From the NCBI GenBank assembly GCA_900169235.1, contig FWCC01000314.1:1-64000 (forward strand): DNA of 64,000 nucleotides, in the 5' to 3' direction. Each line of letters opens with the position of its first letter. Position 1 is the first letter of the stretch. Positions 18,254 to 29,203 of this stretch are shown piece by piece. Source of the DNA: Zarea fungicola (taxonomy: Eukaryota > Ascomycota > Sordariomycetes > Hypocreales > Cordycipitaceae). The translations under genes were made by a program, and so were the position numbers. The notes below the pieces were generated by a model. The model was not told the origin of the DNA. It saw only the letters and a list, made by a program, of their open reading frames with translations, and made no database searches.

Positions 18254-19775
18254 TGTATTTGCATTTCGTTGCTATGAAGCTGTGGTGTGCATATTCTCCA
18301 GAGGTATTATTGGACCTCACCCCACGCCTCTGGTAGCGGTCAGTCAGTATAGGCGACGATGCTTACTGGTATTGTTACCCCGCCGGGCTGTAACAGGGGA
18401 AGAGAGAACGGCGGAGCTACGTACCCGCCTCATGCGACCGACTTTTACTAGCCAGTGCTAGCTGGGAAAGGGTGTGGCGAGCTAGCAAATAATGTAATTT
18501 GGGTCTTATTGTGGGTGGATTATTTTCAAATATAACGCAAAATGAGATTACAGTGATCAAATTAGATTACCTTACGGGTGTTGTTTAAATAGTTGAAATC
18601 TTTTATGGCCGCGGTGATTAATTGGGTTTTTTTTAACAGGTTGGCGCTGGGAAGCCGCATTGGCTAAAGCTGATATCTTTTTTTTTAACTTGAAATAGTA
18701 ATGCATTCGTTGTCCGTGACGAAAGAAAAAAACGATACCTGCAAAAACTAAATAGACACGTCACGAAAAAAAAAACAGGTATTGAAAAAAATATTTAACT
18801 ACTATTATACTTGATCATATTTCTATTTCCCCTTTTCTGCGCGGGTTTAATGCTGGGGAGGTTTTTTTTTTTCTCCCTCTTGGTCGATTGGAGCTCCCAT
18901 TCAGTGTTCAGGGCCTTTTTTCTCCACCACACATGTCCTGGGTATTTGATCATTAAATAAAAATGCGGTCAATGATAGATAATATCTTTTTATAATTATA
19001 TTATATTATAATCTTTTTCACCCCGAATTACTATATTCATTCATCAATATGTATATTATATATTGATTTTGCAAATACAATCAATCTATTTACTTGTTTT
19101 TCACTTTTTAATAGATTAGTAAATGTTTAGTTATTTAACAATACTTGCTATTTAAACGCACCCTTATATATATACCTTAAATAAATTGGCTGAGTCCGCC
19201 GCAAGACCACCATTGTGCATCCCAGTTGGTTCGATTGATGGCAGTTCGAAGCAACAAACGGAATGCCGTCCATTGAATTATATTAGACGATGAACCTGGG
19301 TTTCTTTCAAGTATTTGGTGTGCGCGATGTTGGTTGACCAGCTGAATCCTGTGATAGGTCGTAGGCATTTATTTTGCCTTGTTCTGTAAGCGACGAGTAT
19401 AGTTGTGGCCCGACATTCCAATCAACAACTCAATCATCTTAAAACTGCGTTGCGACTAGCAGTAGAAGCTTTATTTCATCAACCCAGTATTATATGTACT
19501 GGAGAGCCATCGGGCCCTTACCCAGCTTTGCCCAGCAACGGAAAGTTGTTCTCTCTCTCCAGTCAACGAGGGAGACTTCAAGCCTTACAACATTCAAAAT
19601 GTACAACTTTAGCTCCCGGCTGCATTTATGTTTGTCTATTAACCGAAGAACGCCTATCTATTTCTATGTCAGATATCATAACCCTATGTACTAAGCCCTC
19701 TCTCTTGTTTTTACGCCGGCCAACCATTTTAAACATATGAAATACAAACTCCTCAGGAGCTGGCTGACTTGTCTC
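18254..19775. other. IRA1 promoter and AT-rich gene-free stretch
   Basis: This 1.5-kb gap lies between IRA1 and the tryptophan synthase 3' end. About 18480-19180 is strongly AT rich, with A and T runs and a TA-rich inverted-repeat-like tract at about 18984-19020. The flanks are of normal composition. The short frames here (for example 19177-19368, minus strand) resemble nothing I know. It could be an old degraded element or simply the IRA1 promoter. Confidence 0.5.
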
Positions 19776-22148
19776 TTACTCGAAGCGAAGATCCCAGCCG
19801 ATCTTGGGGCCAAGTTTGGGTAGCTCCTCAGCGACACTTTGAACATCCTTGTCACCACGGCCACTCAGGCAAATGACAATATCCTCGCCCTTCTTCATCG
19901 TCTTGGCCAGCTCAATGCCTCCATAGATTCCGTGAGCAGACTCGAGCGCAGGGATGATACCCTCCAGCTGGCTGCATAGGCGGAAGCCAATCATAGCCTG
20001 AGCGTCATCAGCAGCAATGAACTTCGCGCGACCGCTGTCCCTCCAGGAGCTCAGCTCTGGACCGACGCCGGGGTAATCGAGACCAGCTGAGATTGAGTGC
20101 GTCTCGGAGATCTGGCCGTGTTCGTCTTGCACAACATAAGTACGGACGCCATGCAAGACACCCTTGGTACCGGCAGTAAGAGGGGCTCCGTGTCTACCAG
20201 TACCAATGCCCTCGCCACCAGCCTCAACGCCAAGGATCTTGACGCTGGGGTCGTTGGAGAAGGGATAAAACATGCCAACAGCGTTGGAGCCACCGCCTAC
20301 ACAGGCAACGACGGCATCGGGAAGCTTGCCGCGCTTCTCCATCATTTGTTGCTTGGTCTCCTCGCCAATAACAGATTGCAAAGTGCGGACAATGGTAGGG
20401 AAAGGGTGAGGGCCAATGGCGGATCCAATGATGTAGTGAGTGGTGTCAAGCTCTACGACCCAAGCGCGGAGGGCCTCGTTAACGGCATCGCGGAGAGTCT
20501 GGCTACCTGCAGTGACGGGGACAACCTTAGCTCCGAGAAGTCTCATGCGGAACACGTTGAGTGCTTGGCGACGCACATCCTCCTAAGGCGTGTGTTAGTA
20601 ACATTACATGTTGTAACCGATATGAAAAGCAACTCACAGCACCCATGTAGACTGTGCATTCCATGCCAAACTTGGCGCAGATGGTGGCAGTGGCAACACC
20701 GTGCTGGCCAGCACCAGTCTCAGCAATGATCTTTGTCTTGCCGAGGCGCTTCGCAAGAAGAAGCTGTCCAATAGCGTTGTTGATCTTGTGGCTACCAGTG
20801 TGGTTCAGATCTTCGCGCTTTAACCAGATGTTGGCGCCTCCTGCATACTCGGTCAGACGGGTAGCCAGGTAGAGCTTAGACTGGCGGCCCATGTAGTCGT
20901 AGTAGGAGCGCATCTCTTCCCAGAAAGCAGGATCATCTCTAATCTTGTTGAAGCCGTCCTCAAGTTGCGACAGACAGTCCATCAAGCTCTCGGGGACAAA
21001 CTGGCCACCAAACTCTCCAAAACGGTCGGGGATCTTGGCATGCAGAGCAGCGAGCTGAGCAACAAGCTCCTTATCCTTCTCGGGGCTGATGGCAGCCTCA
21101 GCGAGGGTAGCCTCGGTATTTTGAATGTCGTGAGCAGCAACGCTGCTTGCATCAGCAGCAACCTGCTCGGCGGAGCGGCCGCAGAGCTCAGAGCAGAACT
21201 TCTGCACTTCCTCACAGACTTGGCCAGAGGGGGCCTCGCCAATGGTGGTAATGATTTGGCTGCCAACGACCACGCCATCGGCGACAGAGGCAACACTCGT
21301 AAAGTGCTCACGGGTGCTGACACCAAACCCGACCGCAGCAGGCTTATTGCCGCTGTAGTTTTTGACACGGCTCAGCAATTCAGGAATGTTGGCACTCAGG
21401 GTGCCAGTGGCTCCTGTGACGCCCTGTCTCGATACAACATAGATAAAGGAGTCGGCAAGCTGGCAGAGGATCTTCATGCGGGCGTCCGAGGTAGCGGGCG
21501 CGATGAGGGGGACGTAGGACAAACCACCTCTAGTGCAGAGCTTGCGGAATGAGACCGCCTCTTCAGGAGGCAGGTCGACGACAATAAAACCGTTGACGCC
21601 AGCGGATTTGCAATCATTCAGCAGACGCTCCTCACCATAGTTGAGGAGAGGGTTGTAGTATCCCATGATGATGACGGGTACAGTCAATCCATGGCTGCGG
21701 GCCTGTCTAATGATGTCGAGTGTGGATGTAATCGTGACATCATTGCTCAGCGCAATCTATTACAGCATCAGTATATATGGCTCGATATTGACCATAGAAT
21801 CCTTATTCGAGCTTCATACAGCGTTTGCTTTTTGAATCGTGGGACCGTCGGCAATGGGGTCGGTGAAAGGCGCTCCAACTTCAATGACATCTGCATAGGA
21901 TTAGCTAGCTGTTCCGCTCTATCACATTGAATGGCGACATACCGCAGCCCCCCCTTTGCATGGAAAGGAGAATCTCTGGGGTATCCTGGGGCCGGGGGTA
22001 TCCAGCTGTGACATAGCCAACGAGCGCAGGCTGGTGAGCAAGACGGCAGTTGTCAGTAATGGTACATATCGCCTGTTACCCCGCCATGACTTTAACTCAC
22101 TCTTTTCTGCGCCTTGCAGAGCTGAAATGTTTGCTTGATAGCCTCCAT
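19776..22148 (-). CDS. trp: Bifunctional tryptophan synthase (alpha-beta fusion)
   Basis: This enzyme makes L-tryptophan from indole-3-glycerol phosphate and serine. The start is the ATG at 22148; exon 1 (22101-22148) encodes [16 protein letters not shown]. Introns with GT...AG and CTAAT/CTAAC-like branch points then join [32 protein letters not shown] and [10 protein letters not shown]. The alpha domain (about residues 1-250) carries [15 protein letters not shown] and [12 protein letters not shown]. After a linker, the beta domain begins near [12 protein letters not shown]. It holds the PLP lysine in [12 protein letters not shown], plus [10 protein letters not shown] and the C-terminal LSGRGDKD. 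The intron before [10 protein letters not shown] has a perfect TACTAAC branch point. Length is about 700 aa, as expected for fungal Trp5/Trp-3/TrpB. A TGACTC word lies 136 bp upstream of the ATG. The symbol is generic because fungal names differ (TRP5, trp-3, trpB). Confidence 0.97.
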
Positions 22149-22283
22149 GATTGCTTAACGGCAAAACAAGAACCAACTCTAGGGGAAAATGTGAAGAAAA
22201 TGAATATGATTTTGAGGTCAAGTGGCAATTGCGAGAGGTGCCCTGATACATCTATATATATATCTGGCTGGTGAAGTTCGAAG

Positions 22284-22289
22284 TGACTC
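22284..22289 (+). promoter_or_regulatory. Candidate Gcn4/Cpc1 core site (TGACTC)
   Basis: The word TGACTC lies 136 bp upstream of the tryptophan synthase ATG. TGACTCA is the cross-pathway control element bound by the bZIP factor Gcn4/Cpc1/CpcA, which induces amino acid synthesis genes on starvation. Here the last base is T, so it is a 6/7 match. A six-base word is common by chance; the support is its position and the function of the gene. Confidence 0.35.
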
Positions 22290-23349
22290 TTTTCTTTCTG
22301 TGGCGACACCCCGCGCTCCATCTGCCTGGTGGGCGAAACCGGAAGGGTATTCTCCGCCACGTTCCACTGCGCTAGAGCTGCAGGTTGCCGCGTTCCGCAT
22401 CTGCACCTGGTCGGAAACTAGTGGCGGACTTGCCAGATAAGGCAATAGCTCAAACAAAGCTTTTCATGGAGTGAACATCTGGCATCGAATAATCGACTGT
22501 TGCTCATCACTATGATTCAATCATGATACCTATTGTGATTTTATATGGATTTTCTTTTCATTCAGCATCAGACTGTCTACAGGCTGCAGACCACAGTCAT
22601 CTAAGATACTCAAGACCTATGTCACTACGCTGTCATCGTAGCCTCTGTCAATGGCATCTTGCCCCAGTCCCCGGATAATTTGGAGTCGAAGGTAGCAATT
22701 CCTCGAATAAGATCCATAGTCTCGCTACCATGTTGTCATCTGGTCTTACAGTCGGGGTTAGCTGGTTAGTTCTTTGCCTGATCAACAACTCTGAGTGGCG
22801 CTAGTATGTACTTGTTAGTCAAACAAGCAAATGCAGGAGGAAAGGTGATTCATTTGCTACTACTGCTCACGTGCAGAACGTACATTGTACGTTAGTACTA
22901 TCAAAAAATGGCAGAACCTCCCGCCATATTGTATGTAGTGCCACTGCATATGGCCTCAGACCAAATCACGAATTGACTGTATCATATCGAGTAGTGATGT
23001 ACTTGCACGGCAGGTACCGACCAGTTTTAGCTGTGAATTTTAATGTACATTAATATACTAAAGGTCAGGCGATTTTTTCTTGACAACTTTGATACAACAG
23101 CATCTAGGAATGTCTATAGTCCATATGTTGTCGGAACATGCATCGAGGGCCTTGTAGATGACAAATCACACATAAGCTAGCTTATCTTTAGTGCCGTATA
23201 CAGGGCCACTATAAAAGTATAGAAGCAAATATTGCCCTCAAATGCAAGTTGAGTGGGGTTGCGGATTTGCAGTTTTGACAGGGCAGACCAACCTAACTCT
23301 TACTAAACGGAGAAGTGTGTGGGAGTAGTAAACTGTCGCGGAAATAATG

Positions 23350-23361
23350 CCCCCCCCCCCC
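23350..23361. repeat. Poly-C run (12 C)
   Basis: Twelve consecutive C residues lie 13 bases before a TTGA microsatellite. Homopolymers of this length are prone to slippage and to assembly length errors. Confidence 0.9.
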
Positions 23362-23374
23362 GGTATGTTGTTGA

Positions 23375-23396
23375 ATTGATTGATTGATTGATTGAT
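23375..23396. repeat. ATTG tetranucleotide microsatellite
   Basis: About five and a half tandem copies of ATTG occur in the gene-poor stretch before the GH18 gene. They are simple sequence with no sign of function and are likely polymorphic between strains. Confidence 0.9.
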
Positions 23397-24989
23397 TTGC
23401 CAAATTTACCTAAAGAGGCAATAGATGACAGACGAAGCCTCCTGCCAGCCGAGCAAGAAGCTGCAAAAGAGCAGTCAAAGCCAGAAACAAGTGGCATCCT
23501 AGTCCATGTGTATGCTGACTTGCATAATTGCATCTCTGTGGGTGGACTCACAATCTGTCTCTCCCTGGAGCACGGGCCGCTTTGTTCCTCGCTCTCGGTA
23601 AGTGCAGACATGTACTGGTCTGTATCTCGACTTTAACTTACTGCAGCTGGGTTTTTATTAACACACCCAATACCGTTGGTAAAGTTGAAGTTAACGTTAC
23701 ATAATTGCATTAATGCATTCTAGAGATGACAAAGTCATATTACTAACATATGATACATCAAAATCGCCGTTTACAAAAGTAAAGTGAAAAAAATACTTAA
23801 TCGAAGAAGTAGCGGGGGTGGAGAAAGTGAACTTCCTTCATATTGCCGTAGGTGGGGTTTGACAGGATCCCAATGTCGGTCTGTCGGTGTCGTCCAACCG
23901 ACTGACAGGTTAACTTTTGGACCCTAAACAGTTGGGATATAATCAGAGCGCAGCCTTCCACAGACAACTCATTTTCTAGGATGCGGAGACCATTCTTGAG
24001 AAGGTATAATCATTGACTTGTCCATACGCATGTGACACAACCTACTTTGTTGCGGGGGTGCGGGTGTCCTGCATGAAGTCACTGGTCCCCTCACTGTGAT
24101 GATATGCTGCTGGACACGACGCTGGTCCAGCTGGCATTGTCGACAGCCGGTCTGGCGACTCCAATGATAATACTACTTAACTCGAGAGGGAATGGTTGCA
24201 TTGGGAATACCTCGTGATTCCTTTTTCAAATGCGGGGATACATTTGGTGGTATTCGCTTTTCTTATTACCCGCTTGCATATATCACCATCCTGTATTATG
24301 TTGATTTCGGCGGGAAGGGGCACTATGAGGAGTAAGGTGATCCACTGACGGTCAGCACCAGACAACAACTGTTCGGCAGAGGTACAGTGGACGGGGGAAA
24401 CGGTAAGCTTAAGCTTGTTCGCTGCTCTCGAATTCCTTTCCACGTTGCAGTCCAGGAGGAGCAACCGGGTCTCTGAACCCACTACCAACGGTACATACAT
24501 CGTACAATTGTGGAAGGCTATATTCTGCTGCTTCTGCGGGTGAATATTACTTATTTCTGCCATACTACTTAGCCATGGAAGCGTTGATTGTGCCTAAATC
24601 AGGTGTCCCTTTTTCTTTCCTTCCTTGAAGCTCCGATTAAATAAACCCTCTAAGTAGCCAGGCTTCTGCAATTTTACTGCCAAAGGCGTGAAATCAATAT
24701 CAGCAACTTCCCCGGTCTAGCTAGCATAGGAAGGTGTCAGTTTCAGTGGGCTCGTAACACGGCCAGCTGTCGTCCGGGGGTGTCTTTTATTATTATAAAA
24801 CAACTGCCGATTTCTACTACTGTGGCAAATGCTGCATTGGTTCTGCAGGAGTCACCGCTACGGTCACATTCGAGGTTGCTTGTTTGGAAGCATATTGTAT
24901 ATAGGCTCACCGTCCCAGAAAATATCATCTTTGTAATACCTTAGCACTAACCTGCATTCCCAGCTATCAGAGTACAAATAAATTCAAAA

Positions 24990-26063
24990 ATGCGGTGGTC
25001 TTGGTTACGAATCGTGCCATTACTTACACCGCTGCTGCAAGCCAGCCCGATAGCTGATATTCAGGCCGCAGCATACTCGTCTTTGCCAAGACTTGTTGTT
25101 TATTTTCAAACTACTCACGACCAGAATGGCAACCCAATTTCCATGCTGCCTCTCATCAATGAGAAAGGAATTGCCTTAACCCACCTCATTGTCTGTTCTC
25201 TTCATATCAACCGAGATTCAGATGTCCATTTAAATGACTACCCTCCTGATGACCCTCATTTCTATACTCTGTGGAATGAGACTACATACATGAAGCAGGC
25301 TGGGGTGAAAGTTATGGGCATGGTTGGAGGTGCTGCTGCAGGCTCCTTCGACCAAACAACCCTTGATGGAGACACTGCGACCTTTGAAAAGTACTATGGT
25401 CAGCTTCGAGATATCATTCAAAAATTTGCATTAGATGGCATGGATCTAGATGTTGAGCAGCCTATGAGTCAGCCTGGCATCACTCGTCTAGTTACTCGAC
25501 TCCGCAAGGACTTTGGGCCAAGATTTATTCTCACTTTGGCCCCTGTGGCTTCGGCTTTGGAGAATGGCGCAAATCTCAGTGGTTTCAACTACAAAACTCT
25601 TGAATCATCCCAAGGTGGCGATATATCCTTCTATAATGCTCAGTTTTATAGTGGCTTCGGCACCATGGCGGGTACTGGCGATTATGTGAAGTCAGTGACC
25701 AATGGTTTTGATGCCTCAAAGCTTGTTGCTGGCCAGCTCACTGCTCCGGCTAACGGATATGGCTATATACCCTATAACCAGCTTAACGCTACCATTATAT
25801 CACTTCTCGATAAATATGGTAACATCGGCGGTATAATGGGATGGGAGTATTTCAACAGCGTTCCGGGAGGTTTTGCCGAGCCCTGGAAATGGGCGCAAGT
25901 CATGACCGAAATTCTGCGACCAAACTCGGTGCCCAAGTTGGAGATCACCAGCGCTGATGCAAACAAACTCACAGAGGCATATGATCATAGCGTTGGCTTA
26001 GGTTCCCCGAACGCACGTCCTAAGATTCGGGCCGTCGATTACTATGCGATGATCAATGCTTAA
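24990..26063 (+). CDS. Secreted GH18 endo-beta-N-acetylglucosaminidase, Endo T-like
   Basis: This intronless gene encodes 357 aa. It begins MRWSWLRIVPLLTPLLQAS, a signal peptide cut near residue 19-27. The GH18 catalytic motif DGMDLDVEQ (about residues 149-157) keeps the DxxDxDxE acids, with the last Glu as general acid. Other family blocks visible are RLVVYFQTTHD, VMGMVGGAAAGSF, YNAQFYSGFG and IMGWEYFNS. The run GMDLDVEQPMSQ.GI and the overall spacing match what I remember of Trichoderma reesei Endo T, which cuts within the chitobiose core of high-mannose N-glycans and is secreted. It is therefore more likely an ENGase than a plain chitinase, though both are GH18. The C-terminal tail (DYYAMINA) probably belongs to the propeptide trimmed in Endo T. 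Likely sites of action are secreted glycoproteins or host material. Confidence 0.9.
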   Translation: MRWSWLRIVPLLTPLLQASPIADIQAAAYSSLPRLVVYFQTTHDQNGNPISMLPLINEKGIALTHLIVCSLHINRDSDVHLNDYPPDDPHFYTLWNETTYMKQAGVKVMGMVGGAAAGSFDQTTLDGDTATFEKYYGQLRDIIQKFALDGMDLDVEQPMSQPGITRLVTRLRKDFGPRFILTLAPVASALENGANLSGFNYKTLESSQGGDISFYNAQFYSGFGTMAGTGDYVKSVTNGFDASKLVAGQLTAPANGYGYIPYNQLNATIISLLDKYGNIGGIMGWEYFNSVPGGFAEPWKWAQVMTEILRPNSVPKLEITSADANKLTEAYDHSVGLGSPNARPKIRAVDYYAMINA

Positions 26064-26287
26064 GCGCGCGGGGTTACCCAGTTGTTTGTATATATGGCAT
26101 GGCTGCTTTAAGTTGACTGGAATTTAAATAAGATTGATATTCAAGAAGAGGGAAATGAATGAGTCGGTGTCGGGCAAGTAGCTGACACCCCATTTAGTTT
26201 ATTCTGCTCGCCCGTATTTAAATTACAATGACAGTTCTTGAACTACACCTTGACCTTTTCTGAAAGGTATAAATAGCAAATGTTATT

Positions 26288-27571
26288 TTATTCCCGACTA
26301 TTCAACCACTCCTTCCAGCTATTGTCACCTAATATCGATCTAACTCGCGCTTGGAGCCAATCGGTATTTCCCCAGAAACCCCAGGAGGCTTGGAAACGGC
26401 ACCAATCAACTAACGCAGTCTCCCAATGTCTCTGCAAGTCTGAAAATTCATATTGAACGTGGTTTTTGTTATTGCCCTCGACTAAAATCTGGTGGTATTT
26501 TTTGAGAAGGGCCAACTCGGGCGGCTGCATAGCCAGCTCCTTTGGGAGAGGCAGTTTGCATTCAGTCAGCATTTGAAGCGGAACGGCACATGTAAATAAT
26601 TTGGCAAGGTCACTGACCCCAATACCCATGCCAATATATTGAAAATCGAAGAAAGCCACATCTTCCCCCGATTTTGTTGAGAAGAGGTTCTCAGCTTTTA
26701 CATCCCCGTGAATAAAAGACTCGAAGGCTCTCCCTCTTGGAACAAAGAAGTCAGCGACTCTCTCGGCCACTGATATTATCCCATCAGATGTACAGAAAGC
26801 CGGAGACCACTCTGAGTCGGAATTATTAGCTAAGAACGAATATTCTGTTCGTCTTGTTGCTAGATATGTATAGCCTCCGTTAAGCCAGATAGACCCTGGT
26901 ATCGGAATTTCTTCGCTTCCTCTAAACCTTGCTTCAGCTAGGGGAGGCAGAAGAAGTCTATCCTTGGCAGGTTTCACCTGCAGTCGCCAAGAGTAGCAGT
27001 GAAAGTTCGCAAGCCAGCGTATAGCAGCATGAACCTGGTTTGGAGAAAGTTGGCTTCTCTTTTCACCGGAAACAGGGTAGATTCGTCTCAAATCAGTCAT
27101 TAATATAGCACTGATATTAGAAGTTCCCCCAGTAAATGCCCCTTCACCGTAAGTAGACGTCAAGCACTTCGCCACAGCCACATCTCGCGGTAGGAGAGGC
27201 CCTATATTTTCGTAAAAATACTGCTCTACCTCATAACTGAACATCTTCCGCAGGTGGCCCTCGTCACCCTTTGTTTTAGGTGGCGAAATGACCTTGAGCA
27301 CGAGGTGAAGCTTGCCGTCAGCCTCAAACTGTAAATTATCTAGAACTTTAGGCTTTGGTTCTGCGTCAAGGGGTCTGGCCAGTTGTGTTTCTATGGCATA
27401 TATGAACCCGTAGCCTAAGTGGGTGGATCTGGTCAGGTGAAGCTCCTGGGATGCATATATGCATTACGTACCAGCCCATAGTGCTTGGATTCTTTGATAG
27501 GACACGGCCTGCAATCCAACGCGTGCAAGGAGCTTGTCCCCGACATGTTTGATGTCTGTTTCGCTGAGCAT
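26288..27571 (-). CDS. CHK/APH-like small-molecule kinase
   Basis: Two exons (27472-27571 and 26288-27414) give 408 aa from the ATG at 27571, which has an in-frame stop just upstream. The 57-nt intron (27415-27471) joins ...ALWAG to YGFIYAIETQLARPL. The fold is the protein-kinase-like phosphotransferase family: a candidate ATP lysine in LHLVLKVIS, the Brenner motif HGDVKAENL with catalytic Asp and Asn, and the metal-binding DFQ in FFDFQYIGMGIGVSDLAKL. The closest groups are choline/ecdysteroid kinase-like (CHK/EcKL) and aminoglycoside phosphotransferase-like proteins. The substrate is unknown, and nothing suggests antibiotic resistance. It lies convergent with the Endo T-like gene (224 bp apart) and divergent from the sulfatase, so it may share conditions of expression with them, but that is inference. 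Confidence 0.85.
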
Positions 27572-29203
27572 GACCGCTCTCTTTGGCTCCTAATCGGAAT
27601 ACTTAAGGTCTATTGAGCATTGAGTTGTACGGAATAAAATCATCGCTCCAGGACTTGGAGCCGTAATTGCCGTACAATACCGCTGATTATTTGCAACATA
27701 TTAGTTGACAACTGGAAAGCGTTTGCAACTGTGTGGAGACAACCGAGGAACCGTGGTAATCACATGACGAGACGCATTTTGATACGATACTTGTCCTTCA
27801 GAGAGAGAAAATGAAAACCGTTTGTCAACTTGATGGATAGACGGCATCTGCCTGCCTTTTTGAAACCACAGTACCGGTAACGTAACGTCAGTAGACAGCT
27901 AACAACAAACTGCTGTCGTGAGGGATAGCTACTTGTGGATGCCAGTGTTTGGTTTCAGTACAAGTCGGTCTTCTTCAGCTTGTGACAAGCTTAATTGCTA
28001 GAACTGCAACTTATGATTTTGGGATTTGTTGGTTTTTCGACTTGACAAGAGGTGACATAACTTCTACATCTGTCTACATGGTGGCTGGCTAGCCAGACCC
28101 CGCCTGTCCATTGCTCGAATTTAACTCAGTGGTGGTCAGCTAACTAGGCATCAGTTGTTCAGTTGCAAAGTCACCAGTACCGAGAGCTTGGTTCTTTACA
28201 AGCTTCATTTGGTGTTCTATTAGAGGAGCCTCTTATTCTGCGTTCACCCACTGGTTCTTGCGGCGGCCACAAGCACCCTTGACGAGTATTGTACCTCTGT
28301 GTGTTTCTTCTGGATAACTCTTGCACCTTTCTCGATTGCCTCTTCAAACTAGGCATATGCTGATGTTCCTTCCCCATAGGATGGTGAGTTTTGTACGTAA
28401 CGCCCCCAAAAAAAAGCGATTTTGTTACGTGTCAGCATTCGTCATTTCTTCCCGCCATACGCTCATCTGTGAAGTGGCGGCTCCCTACCCTAGAGGGGCC
28501 CCGACCAAAGGCGCCTCGAGCGTCGCTCACGAGTTATGAAGAGAGTTCTTATTCGAATTCCCAGTTGAAGATCAATAACTGGTTGTTTTGCCGAAGATAA
28601 AACAAGGGTATACTCCAAGCCTCACACAATGACGGCATATACTATCTCAGGCGATGCCTTATAACCTGGGTCCAGTTTCGTCAACAATACAGCATTATTA
28701 CCTACCAAAGGGTTGCATATCCAAGTGGGAGGTACCGGAGCACCGTTATCTCGGCCACGACGATGCGGATGGTATGGTGACATTTCCAGGCCAGAAGTTG
28801 TCACCATCCCTGCCAACTACAAGTAGTTACCCACCCACCTAGCTCTGGTTCGGACCAAGGACCTTGGTTCATCCTCGGCTCTTTGTACCCCGGGCAGCTA
28901 TTTACCAAGGATGCCCGATGTCTGCTAAATTACCATTACGTTACTGTTACGGTACGTCACTAAGCAGACCATTTTCCCTTATAGACAGAAGATGGATGAT
29001 AGTGGTAGGTTGCTAGCGCCAATCTGCAATAACTAATAATCTTGGGATATTGGGCGCAGTTTGCGTCACCCCGCAAAGCATGTGTGAAGGCAATCTATAA
29101 AATACAGTCCAGCCACATGATAGAAATTGTGTCCATACCCTTCGCAATACAGAATTCCGGAGAGTTCAGTAAAGTATCGAAGAGTTCGTATTATAAGCTA
29201 AAA
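27572..29203. other. Divergent 1.6-kb region between kinase and sulfatase
   Basis: It contains the promoters of the kinase (minus) and the sulfatase (plus). I read short, unconvincing open frames only, and no RNA gene or transposon ends. Its size is large for this gene-dense window and fits the looser spacing of the 22-31 kb block. Confidence 0.5.

Larger units (their letters stand above)
22149..24989. other. 2.8-kb gene-poor region before the GH18 gene
   Basis: This stretch holds the promoter of the tryptophan synthase gene (left end) and of the GH18 gene (right end). It also contains a poly-C run, a TTGA microsatellite and a CACGTG word (22868-22873). The longest ATG-started frame is 128 codons on the minus strand (24177-24563). 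It has no recognisable domain and may be chance. I see no conserved gene, RNA or intact mobile element. Confidence 0.5.

Noticed and set aside
19177..19368. 63-codon minus-strand frame as a transposase remnant
   Set aside because: No catalytic motif or terminal repeats were seen; it is too short to support any call.
20097..21552. Long plus-strand frames (210 and 195 codons)
   Set aside because: Both are antisense shadows of the tryptophan synthase exons, with biased composition that mirrors it.
26288..27571. Aminoglycoside resistance gene
   Set aside because: Only the general phosphotransferase fold is shared. The sequence is a fungal CHK/APH-like kinase with a spliceosomal intron and no resistance-specific feature.
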